A stretch of DNA of 64,000 nucleotides from Wyeomyia smithii. Its lineage: Eukaryota > Arthropoda > Insecta > Diptera > Culicidae. Each line of letters begins with the position of its first letter. Positions within the stretch are counted from its first letter, which is position 1. Location: assembly GCF_029784165.1 (NCBI RefSeq), contig NC_073694.1:30051506-30115505 (forward strand), given 5' to 3'. Shown piece after piece: positions 10,690 to 19,249 of this stretch. A program made the translations under genes and the position numbers. The notes under the pieces were generated by a model, which did no database searches, was not told the DNA's origin, and worked only from the letters and a program-made list of their open reading frames with translations.

Positions 10690-10724
10690 CACGTCCAGTA
10701 CTGATGCGTGTTCGGCACAGAATG
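10690..10724 (-). promoter_or_regulatory. Internal TATA-less promoter of I element copy 1 (Inr plus DPE)
   Basis: The element begins CATTC on the minus strand. If the A at 10723 is +1, the string GGACGTG lies at 10696-10690, i.e. +28 to +34. That is the position and consensus (RGWYV) of the downstream promoter element used by Drosophila I, jockey and Doc. Copy 2 keeps the same string at the same offset although bases between differ. The start site itself is inferred from the element end. Confidence 0.75.
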
Positions 10725-10737
10725 AATCGACAATGTT
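10725..10737. repeat. Target-site duplication, 5' side of I element copy 1
   Basis: AATCGACAATGTT, identical to 4836-4848, directly abutting the first base of the element. Confidence 0.92.
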
Positions 10738-11412
10738 GTTTCTTATAAAATGTGCTAAAACTTTACTCAGCAAAATGGATTTTTATATGCAAAAAATGAG
10801 AGAAATAAAAACTCATTTCTCACTTTTAGGTAGATTTATCACGAAATTCTAACTTCTACTAAATAGAGAATAATTAAAAGAACAACTTTACTGAAGACAC
10901 TAAGACTCCAAAATCGTTATTTTTTGAGTTGACTGTAATTTGTGTAAATTAGCGCATTAATCTAGCAAAAATCGTCAACAACCAAAAATATAAGTGAGAT
11001 AAAAATAAACTTTCCTCGAAGATATTGTTTGTTTCATTGTAGCAAACAATTTTGTAGAACATTCAAAAATTTTAGAAAATCATTATAAAAAGTTAAATAG
11101 AAAAAAAGATTTTTATAGTAATTTAGGAAAAACTCTACAAAAGTCCATTTTAATAGATAGATAGAGGTATGATGTCTTCAACAAAGTTGTTTTTTTTTTG
11201 GTTCGCTACAACTTTACTGACAACTTTGTATTCCAAAATGAAAAAGGTAAGATTCGTTTCTCACTGTTGAGTGGATTATTCATGGAATAGCAACTTTTAT
11301 AACATGGAGAATAATTAATGGAACAACTTTGCTGAAAACGTTACGGCTCTAAAATCAATTCTTTTGGTTCAAAATAATTTCGATCACGTTTTTGCAGCTT
11401 TGGAAACAGTGT
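10738..11412 (-). repeat. Interspersed repeat family, right arm (inverted)
   Basis: Read on the minus strand from 11412 it gives GTTTCCAAAGCTGCAAAAAC, GATTTTAGAGCCGTAACG, CCATTAATTATTCTCC and CACTCAACAGTGAGAAACG. These match the left arm at 4317 onwards. A second, partial tandem unit of the same family follows down to 10738 (GTGTCTTCAGTAAAGTTGTT, ACCTAAAAGTGAGAAATGAG). Without the I element the two arms would face each other as a large imperfect inverted repeat. Confidence 0.75.
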
Positions 11413-11978
11413 TGGGCGGATCGTAGCCCGTAGCACTGCATAGCATCGCCGAACATGCTCGGACTTGGTAGTAATTTTGTCCGGATCTGTCACATCATGT
11501 AACTAATCAACGCATCTCTTCAAAATTACCAATCAATAAATAAGGAAAGAGTTGAAAAGGAATTATCACTAAAATTAACTGCTTCTCACCACCAAATGGA
11601 TTAAACCCAATCCAGTGTATTTCCAAACCTATTGTAAAAAATACATCGACATTAAACAGGCTGTCGTAATTCTACGTTTACCATGCGATCGTGTCTTATA
11701 AACAACCAAAACAGGAGCAAAGCATGTTCATCCGTTTTGACAACAATGCGCCATTGCTGAAACCTATTTGTTACCCAGGTTTTGAACTATTATTTGAATG
11801 ATGTGGTTTCGCATCATCCAATTTTTGTGTGTATGATTCCTCTAGCATCATTCAAATAAGCTTAATAATTTCTCGTCAGAAAATCATTTCGAAGTCGTAC
11901 GCCACCTTGAAACTCCTAAACGCATGATGAGTATGAAAGTTGTAATCTGGAAATTTATCTAGTACCCATCATAGAGTA
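11413..11978. other. Gene-free spacer
   Basis: No coding or repeat signature recognised. It ends with the TA (11977-11978) that borders the DD37E transposon. Confidence 0.5.
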
Positions 11979-13110
11979 AGGCATGTACTCAAAAAAAAAA
12001 ACGCACCAGACAAAAGTGCTCGCAAAAAATTATTTTGAGTCGGATTTTCTTGAAATTTCCAGGGCAAGAACTAATACACATGGATTATGTTTCGACATGA
12101 TTGTTTTGTTCAATTTCCTTTCCATCACTGAAAGCCCGCACTTTTCCCTTAAGACCCCTTATAACATTTTGTGCAATGGTGGAGCCGACCTTTTTAGTCA
12201 CTTTCATCCATTCTTTTTTTTAACTCCAAGTCGCTCTCGAACACCTTGGACGATTTTCGAACTTTGGCCTTCATTAGGGCCCAAAATCCTTCCACCAGAC
12301 GAATCTCTGGTGAATTTGGAGGGTTGGCGGTTTTTGGTACAAACACAACATTATTGTTCCTGTACCAATCCAACATCGATCGCGTGTAATGACATGATGC
12401 CAGGTCCGGCCAAAATAAGTAACGCCTGCTTGGTACCGCAGAAAGGGCCACAGACACTTCTGGAGGCACTCGGTGCGGTTGTGACATTTAGTTCACTCAG
12501 TTTACCTCATTGGCATATGGCCTGCCAGAGCAAGTTTATTTTTGGGTATTTTATGTCCTCCGGAACGTCAAACCATGATTTGGCAACGTAGAACTCCATC
12601 CCCGGTATCTGCTTTGCGCTGCCTTGATGTTGGTTTCGTCATTCATAACCACACACATCGGTTTCGTTAACCACTCTCGATACAGCTTCCTTGCGCGGGT
12701 TTTGGCCGCCTTGTTTCATTGATCACGCCGGTTCGGTACCTTCCGGACCTTAAATACACGGAGCCCAGCTCCTTTCATTGTTTACTGACCGAACCAGGCG
12801 GAACACGGAACCACGTCGTGAATTGAAAGGTTCGGATTACGCTTGAAACAACCCAACACTTTTAAACGATTTTGCCTCCCGAGACACAGTTGTATGGGTG
12901 ATTCCCAGTTGTCTTCCGATCAATCTCATGGTCCCATTCGGATTTTCCATGACGGCGCGCAAAATTATCTGCAAAATTATCAAACCGATTGTTATGAAAT
13001 GTAAATAATACACTCGAAACTTGTTATACACAGCTTTCCATCAATTTTTGCCCACGGACTAAAAAGTTACACACGGATAAAAATGGTGCCGAATTTTACA
13101 GTACATGCCT
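11979..13110 (-). mobile_element. Decayed DD37E Tc1/mariner-superfamily transposon
   Basis: The terminal inverted repeat AGGCATGTACT at 11979-11989 is mirrored exactly by AGTACATGCCT at 13100-13110. Each is flanked by TA (11977-11978 and 13111-13112), the target duplication of IS630/Tc1/mariner elements. The ends continue as imperfect repeats with a shared CGCACCA/CGGCACCA core. The interior encodes a broken transposase on the minus strand. At 1.13 kb it is slightly short for the class. The 37-residue spacing of the last two acidic residues fits the mosquito ITmD37E group. Confidence 0.85.
12194..13080 (-). pseudogene. DD37E transposase pseudogene
   Basis: The N-terminal piece near 13000-12840 holds a helix-turn-helix-like stretch (RLIGRQLGITHTTVSREAKS) as in Tc1/mariner DNA-binding domains. 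The middle (12830-12490) still reads KTRARKLYREWLTKP and a catalytic-type MNDET, but is interrupted by stops. The C-terminal piece (12487-12194) holds LFWPDLASCHY and, 37 residues after its aspartate, the glutamate of PEIRLVEGFWALMK. The family's enzyme cuts and pastes the element at TA sites. Several stops and frame changes make this copy dead. A 202-codon frame on the plus strand (11983-12591) is only its antisense shadow. Confidence 0.85.
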
Positions 13111-13436
13111 TAATACTCCAAAATGTTGAGGCTTTGTATAAAACGGTTCTACAGACAACCTACGAAAATTATTTATCCAGGATCCAAGCCAGGGTAAAAC
13201 AGGATTCCTCACGCTTCTGGGAGTTCGATAAGAAATGAAACTAATCTTCTCGCATTTCATCCAACGTAAATTTTAACGGCCATTACCGGCAATTTGAAAA
13301 ACTGCATCTGACACTGCCATTTACAAGTCCGGCAAAGGCAACGTCAATCGAGTAAAAAAACTACCGTGGTGTTTCCACATTGTGTTGCTTGAGCAAAGTC
13401 TTTGAGAAACTTTTACACTTGTACACAGGAAGCTTC

Positions 13437-13530
13437 GTAGCTGCAAGGTTACAGAGTCCGCTTTGATAAGCGGGTGTTCGTGGGTTCGAATGTTAGTAGA
13501 GTCAGGCCATTTTGTTGTCAAAGGACTTAA
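13437..13530 (+). repeat. tRNA-related SINE-like head
   Basis: A good B box, GGGTTCGAATG, lies at 13482-13492. About 44 bases upstream is a weaker A-box-like TAGCTGCAAGG. Between them CCGC...GCGG could form an anticodon-type stem. The T-arm does not pair well, so this is not a functional tRNA. The downstream body and end of the SINE are not defined. The family is unknown to me. Confidence 0.45.
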
Positions 13531-13600
13531 ACATGGGTTTATTCTTAGGCTCTCCACTACATACTCTTCCTTCAAGCTAAATTCTATAGCATAAAAAAAT

Positions 13601-13797
13601 AAGTCCCCCTTATAATAAAACTGGTCTGAGTAACGTATAATAGTTCTCTCCAGGGAATTGTGATTATGGCAAGATCTTGGCTGGAGGAACGAGGTTTCGA
13701 TAAGACTCCTTCCTCTTAACATAATAAGTCCCTCTTAGAATAAACCTGACCAGATAGGAACGTTAGGTGAAGTCTCACTCCAGGGAATTGTAATTTG
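13601..13797. repeat. Degenerate tandem duplication, ~125-130-bp period
   Basis: AAGTCCCCCTTATAATAAAA... with CTCCAGGGAATTGTGATT (13601-13667) is echoed by AAGTCCCTCTTAGAATAAAC... with CTCCAGGGAATTGTAATT (13726-13797). It is non-coding and possibly the tail of the adjacent SINE-like repeat. Confidence 0.55.
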
Positions 13798-13989
13798 GCG
13801 ATATTATTAGTACAGAAAGAGGCTAAGTATACCAAAACAGTAAGCTTGAAACGGGTAAAAACTTACACACAGGCACGGATATAAATGAAAAAGCGTATCA
13901 TTTACTTCAATAGTGATACTGCCAATGATATGAATTGCGGAGTACAGAAAACACCTGGGCACTACCACAATAAATCAAATGTCTCTGGT

Positions 13990-14255
13990 CGCAGTAATGA
14001 GTCCACATCAACACTTCTCATTTCTGGCAGCCAGCACGGTTTAATGAAACATCGCTCAACTACAACAAACTCTATGTGCTATGTTACCACACTATCACTG
14101 AGAAATGAGGAGCCGATACGACGCAGCTTCCGTTCCTTTTGCGAGAACATTCGATACCGTTCCTCACTATCATGTCATCGAAAAAATTAAGCATGTTGGC
14201 TTTCCGAAACTGATTTTGGACAGAATTCTTTCACACTTGTCCGGCTGCACCTCAT
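13990..14255 (+). pseudogene. Old non-LTR reverse transcriptase relic, 5' part
   Basis: One frame reads SQHGLMKHRSTTTNSMCYVT, a typical RT finger motif region. After a frameshift near 14130 another frame reads FARTFDTVPHYHVIEKIKHV and RILSHLSGCTS, equivalent to the aspartate-bearing RT box A. The relic stops exactly at the LOA-clade insertion (duplicated site 14246-14255) and resumes in frame at 18364. The clade is not assigned. Confidence 0.75.
14246..14255. repeat. Target-site duplication, 3' side of LOA element
   Basis: TGCACCTCAT, identical to 18354-18363. The following T run (to 14262) is the complement of the element's short A tail. Confidence 0.88.
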
Positions 14256-14374
14256 TTTTTTTGTTAGGGAATTAGAATTACGTTGTCCATTGATGTGAAC
14301 TTTTGTAATATATATCCCAGTCGATTGCTATACGTGTCCCATTGCAAAATACAATGACCACTATTGTTGAGTGA

Positions 14375-17300
14375 TCAGGTACCTGCACCGACACGCTCCC
14401 AGTCAGGTGAAATATGGTTTATGAAGCCAATCACCTTCCCAGGATTCAAAGACCAAATCTCGTTGGGCTGTAAACAGCCACTGCCAAGAAACCTTGATCT
14501 GCGTTTAAATAATGCACCACAACTGCACAGCAGATGTTCCGATGTATCGCCTTCCATATTACAAAAGCGACAGATATCATCCTGAACCCGGCCTATGTTC
14601 TTTAGATGATATCTACTCGGACAGTGCCCCGTTACTAGGCCGACGTATGTACAAAGAGCTCTTTTGTTGAGCTCTAGGAGCTTTCTCGAATGATTCTCGT
14701 TTGGTGTGATAAATCTTTTGGATTGGGAACACTTTTTGACATCAAACCAATTGGTTATCACCTTTTGTTCCTCCCAGCGTTTAAGCTCCATTTTCACTGC
14801 ACAGTTTGATATACCGCAGAAAGGTTCTGGGCCGATAAGCTGTGAGTTAGATCCTTGTTTTGCAAGTTCGTCTGCCTTTTCATTCCCACCAATGCCACAA
14901 TGTCCTGGAACCCAATACAAATTTACTGAGTTTGTTTGACATAGCTGTCGCAATGTGAGAATACATTCCCAGACAATCTTGGATGTACATTTATAAGCAT
15001 CAAGTGTTTCAGTGCTGCTTGACTGTCAGAGAAAATACAAATATTTGCATGTATGTATTTCCTAGTCAGACATACATTCGCACATTCAAGGATTGCAAAA
15101 ATCTCTGCTTGAAACACTGTTGGCCAGTGTCCCATTGCCACTGAAATATTAATTCCAGGGCCAAAGATTCCTGCACCAGCTTTGGTACCTATTTTTAGCC
15201 ATCTGTGAAAAATATCGTTGAACCGGGACGGACATCAGGAACTCCGACTTCCCAGTCTGCACGCGACGTTTCGCATACCTTGTAGGGAATATCAAGGTTA
15301 TCCTGAGGTGCCATCCAGTCTCCATTCATACTCATCACTGGCCCACTTTTGAAAAAGTCCAGTATTGTCAGGTGACCCACAAGATCACCTGACAAGATAG
15401 TTTTTGTTCTTTTTTAGCTTCAAGGCACTCTTTTCGGCTTCTAGTTGCACGTATTCGTACAACGGCAGCAGATGAAGAATTGCATCAAGTGCTTTTGACG
15501 GGGTGCTTTTCATTGCTCCTGTTATAGCAATGCACGCAAGTCGTTGAACTTTATCTAGCTTTGTTCTAGCGGTGGACTCTTTGGTTTTTTTCCACCACAC
15601 TCACGCAGCGTAGGTCAGTTTTTGACGTATAATAGATGTGAATATCCACATCACCATTTTCGGTCTCAAGCCCCACTTTCTCCCAACGGTTTTGGAGCAC
15701 AACCATAATGCACTGACCGCCCTGTTGATTGCATAGTCAAGATGTGCATTCCAGTTTAGCTTGGCATCAAGGATAACTCCTAAGTATTTAACCTGTTCAC
15801 TGAATGGAATTTCTACTCCTCCAAGCTTGAGAGTTTTTAGATTGAATTTCCTCTTTCTAGTGAAAGGTACGATTACAGCTTTTGTCGGATTAATGCTGAG
15901 ACCCTCCTTTATACACCAAGACTGAGTATACTCCAGAGCCTCCTGCATTCTTTCCGAAACTATGTTGTCGAACTTTCCTCTTACCAAGATGACTATGTCA
16001 TCTGCAAAGCCCACAACTTCGAAACCTTTTGCTTCTAAGCTTTTAAGAAGATCGTCCACCACCAAAGACCACATAAGAGGCGAAAGAACACCTCCTTGCG
16101 GACATCCTTTCGTTGCCCTTACCGTAATAGACGAACCTCCCAACTCAGAAGGGATTTCTCTTTTTGCAAGCATGGTATGAATCCAGTTAACAATGCTCGT
16201 GTGAAATCCTCTGTTCTTCATTGCACTAGACATTGAAGAATAGGACGCATTATCAAAAGCACCTTCAATATCCAAGAAAGAGCACAGAGCAATTTCTTTA
16301 GCTGGAAGTGACTTTTCAATTTTCATGACCAGCGTATGAAGCGCTGTTATAGTGGATTTTCCAGTTTGATAGGCAAACTGGAACTTTGAAAGCGGTTTTG
16401 TTTGCATGTAAGATGTATGAATGAAATCATTCAGCACTTTTTCCATTGTCTTCAACAAAACCGAAGAAAGACTAATGGGACTGAATGATTTAGGATGCGT
16501 CTTATCACGCTTCCCAGTTTTAGGTATAAAGATTACTCTTACTACCCTCCATTTTGATGGAATATGATTCAACCTTAAACTGGCCTTGAAAATCTCAATG
16601 AGAGAAGGAATTAGTATTGCTTCACCTTTTTAAAGCAATGCTGGAAATATTCCATCTACACTTGCAGACTTAAAAGGCTCAAAGGATCTCATAGCACTTT
16701 CCACCCTGGTTCTCGTAAAAATTTCATCCGCCACATCTGATACAGTATTTTCCGTTCTAGCAGACTAGCTCTTGTCTGCGTAGAACAAATTTCAACTAAA
16801 TCAGAGATGGCTGAATACGTCTTTTCAATAGAACCGGGAAAATGCGTTTCCATCATTAGATTTAAGGTATCACGAGGACCACTAGTATAGATTCCGTCGT
16901 GACGCTTTAGATTGCCAAGCTCAACGGTATGTTCTTTGGCAAGAGTCTTTTGTAATCTAGAAACAACTGGAGTTTTTTCTATAGATTCACACATTTGAAC
17001 CCAAAACCTCCTTTTAGATTTCCGGATTTCATTGCTATATTCAGTTAAGGCTCTTCTATATTGAGCCCAGTCTGAAGTACGTTTTGCTTTATTAAAAAGT
17101 TTCCGACTATTTTTTCGAAGACTTTCAAGCTTCTTGTTCCACCATGGCACCACCATGGTCCCTACTTGAGGACGATTGTTTGGCGGGACAACTTTTATTG
17201 CATGCATTTATCACCATTTCATTCAGCTGAATTGTCATAGATTCCAATTCTGAAACTGTTTCAATTCTGCTACAATTTAAAGGTGAATCTTTTCGCAAAT

Positions 17301-18041
17301 ATTGTGCATATTGATCCCAGTCTGTTTTTTAGGATCTCTGTAAGTAACAGATGATGGTTTCCCACCAATCCATTCAAACAAAATGTGCTTGTGATCAGAT
17401 AGTGAGGTTTCATCCGATACATGCCAGTTAGCAATTTTTTCAGAAATTGCTGGACTGCATAGCGTCAGATCCAAAACTTCACCTCTGATAGCGTTTGTAA
17501 ATGTTGGTTTGTTACCTTTATTGCATATATCTATACTATTTGACGAGAGAAACTCCAATAGGAACTCACCACGACCATTAACGCCCTTGCTCCCCCAAAC
17601 TGTATGGTGAGCGTTGGCATCACAGCCTATGATGAATGCCCTATTATTGTCTCTGCAAAATTTGACAAACGAAGCAATCTCAGGAGGAGGCGCCTCATTT
17701 ATTTCACCTGTAAAATAAGCCGAAGCAACAATTACCTGAGTATTCCCCCTGGTGGTTGGCACCTGAACCATGACCGCTACAATATCTCGTTTTACAAATT
17801 CTGTCACAGGATAGCATTTTACTGCTTTGTTCACTAGAACTGCAGCTCTTGGCGAACTCTGTGAATCGTCGTAATATAGTTTGCCAGAATTCATTTGAAT
17901 CCCTAATATTTTACCTTTATTGCACCATGGTTCTTGAATAAGAACCATGTCTAGCTCCTCCTTTTTGAATCTCCTACTAAGGACTGCCGATGCGCCTTAA
18001 GCGTGGTGGAGATTCACTTGTAGGAACTTAGCAGATTGCAT
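14375..18041 (-). pseudogene. LOA-clade ORF2 pseudogene (EN, RT, RNase H)
   Basis: It starts at MQSAKFLQVNLHHA with a stop right after. Endonuclease runs 17990-17277 (LIQEPWCN, CDANAHHTVWG, SLSDHKH). A linker follows (VPWWNKKLESLRKNSRKLFN, 17207-16689). RT spans 16740-15601: SASVDGIFPALL, SFLDIEGAFDNA, GCPQGGVLSPLMW, and an intact FADD near 16000. RNase H pieces lie at 15225-14850: FFTDG, QAEIFAI, FSDSQAALK, VPGHCGIGGNEKADELA. A C-terminal C-x2-C...H-x4-C cluster is present. At least two frameshifts (between EN and linker, near 16730, and more near 15390, 15150 and 14950) and in-frame stops (near 17998, 16630, 15601) inactivate it. Confidence 0.85.
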
Positions 18042-18096
18042 TTTTGGAAAATATATCTCGTTCGGTTTGATTACCGAGAGATTTTTCCAGCGACAT
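18028..18096 (-). pseudogene. LOA ORF1 remnant (22 codons)
   Basis: An ATG in good context (AAAATGTCG) at 18096 opens a 22-codon frame that ends at 18028, overlapping the ORF2 start region. In complete LOA elements several hundred codons of Gag with zinc knuckles would lie here. The remnant suggests that an internal deletion fused the ORF1 start to the ORF1/ORF2 junction. Confidence 0.5.
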
Positions 18097-18353
18097 TTTA
18101 TCAACCTTATTTAAGATTGATTTTAATAATTTCCGTTTTATTGTGAGACCAATTTATTTCTTAAATTCAATTTAAAATTTAAATTATGTTTTGATTAATT
18201 TATTTATATATTTAAAAATATTTTTTTTTCATCGTTTTTAGTAAATTGCCCACTGTGTGTTAGTGCGCACACAAGTCACAATTGCGCAAGTTTCACCAGC
18301 AAAGCTCTTGTATCCTTACGTAAGCGCTTGTAAGCTGCGCGCAAGAAGCTTTT

Positions 18354-18363
18354 TGCACCTCAT
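18354..18363. repeat. Target-site duplication, 5' side of LOA element
   Basis: TGCACCTCAT, identical to 14246-14255. Confidence 0.88.
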
Positions 18364-19150
18364 ATCTTGTGGTCAACTGTATGACGTCTGGCGTGCCCCA
18401 AGGTAGTCCTTTGGACCGATGTTATTTACCTTCTACTTCAATGACCTGTACCTTCTTACATCGTCCTTCTAACTCTCGTTCGCCGATAACCAGAAAAAAT
18501 TACGTGTAGTTGTGTCTACGGATGGTCACACAGCCTTTCAGGAAGACATCAGCATTCGACGATACGATGACGATATTGGTATGCGTGTCAACAGTACAAA
18601 ATACAAAACTATATTTTTTACACGCTCTGTAAATCCAGTTCATCACCAGAACAGTATAGGAATTGGAGCGCTCCAACGTGTCACGTCTCTCTGTGATCTC
18701 GGTGAGACCATTGACGAAGAGCTCAACTTCAACGACCAAAGCTTTCTCTGTGCCGGAGCTTATTCGCCATTAGCTGCTGAATTCACAGTCACTTATCGCA
18801 CATTGGTGTGCAACATTCTGGAGAACGTTTCACCTGTATGGTCCCTGCACTGCCTAGTACAAAACTTCGCAGATGAAAGCGTGCAGAAAAATTGTGTACG
18901 GTTGCATTACGGTCACTTCCTTGGAACGACCCAGTCGAGCTTCCACCTTACCCTGATAGATGTCAACTTATATGTTTAGAGTCGCTATCAGCCAGACGTG
19001 ATAAAGCGCAGCTTCTTTTCGTTTTTCATGTGCTCCAAGGCGTTATTGACAGCCCTGCGTTAGTCGAGCAAATTCCAATAAATATCCCTCCTTGTCGTTT
19101 TCTAAACTATACTCTTCTGACTACCCGCCACCACAGAACCTCCTAGGGAT
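18364..19150 (+). pseudogene. Old non-LTR reverse transcriptase relic, 3' part
   Basis: It continues the relic ending at 14255: across the removed insertion the frame reads LSGCTSYLVVNCMTSGVPQG without a break. It holds the RT box TSGVPQGSP, a degenerate FADN in place of YADD (near 18480), and downstream thumb-like sequence: ILENVSPVW, RCQLICLESLSARRDK, FHVLQGVIDSP. Frameshifts occur near 18415 and 18960. The element's own 3' end lies near 19245, where short AAATAAATG/TGAATAAATTG repeats begin. Dead; clade uncertain. Confidence 0.75.
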
Positions 19151-19249
19151 ACAACAATCCTCTGGACAAATGTGTTCGCTTGTTAAGCAATAGAATATTA
19201 TAGAATAAGTATACTACAGTCTGTTAAATAAATAAATGTATGAATAAAT

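Larger units (their letters stand above)
4849..10724 (-). mobile_element. Full-length I-clade non-LTR retrotransposon, copy 1
   Basis: A complete 5.88-kb element on the minus strand. In transcript order it has a 5' leader (10724-10278), ORF1 Gag (10277-8907), ORF2 EN-RT-RNase H (8914-5228), a 3' UTR and an A tail seen as T at 4849-4863. Exact 13-bp duplications bracket it, the hallmark of target-primed reverse transcription. Both ORFs are open with key residues present, so it may be competent or very recently active. Presence of RNase H after RT and multiple zinc knuckles in ORF1 fits the I clade (MosquI-like elements in Aedes). A second copy lies at 31927-37560. The clade call is by motif only. 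Confidence 0.93.
14256..18353 (-). mobile_element. LOA-clade non-LTR retrotransposon (Lian-like), internally deleted
   Basis: 4.1 kb on the minus strand, bracketed by an exact 10-bp duplication. It holds a ~260-base 5' leader (18353-18097), a 22-codon ORF1 remnant, a decayed ORF2 with EN, RT and RNase H, and a short 3' UTR. The endonuclease style (IGCDANAHHTVWGS, VLDLTLCS, SLSDHKHI) and a C-terminal RNase H are typical of LOA/Lian elements. ORF1 with its zinc knuckles is missing, so the element was internally deleted before or after insertion. It sits inside an older RT relic. Confidence 0.85.

Noticed and set aside
11983..12591. 202-codon plus-strand frame
   Set aside because: It is the antisense of the DD37E transposase pseudogene, whose motifs read on the minus strand.
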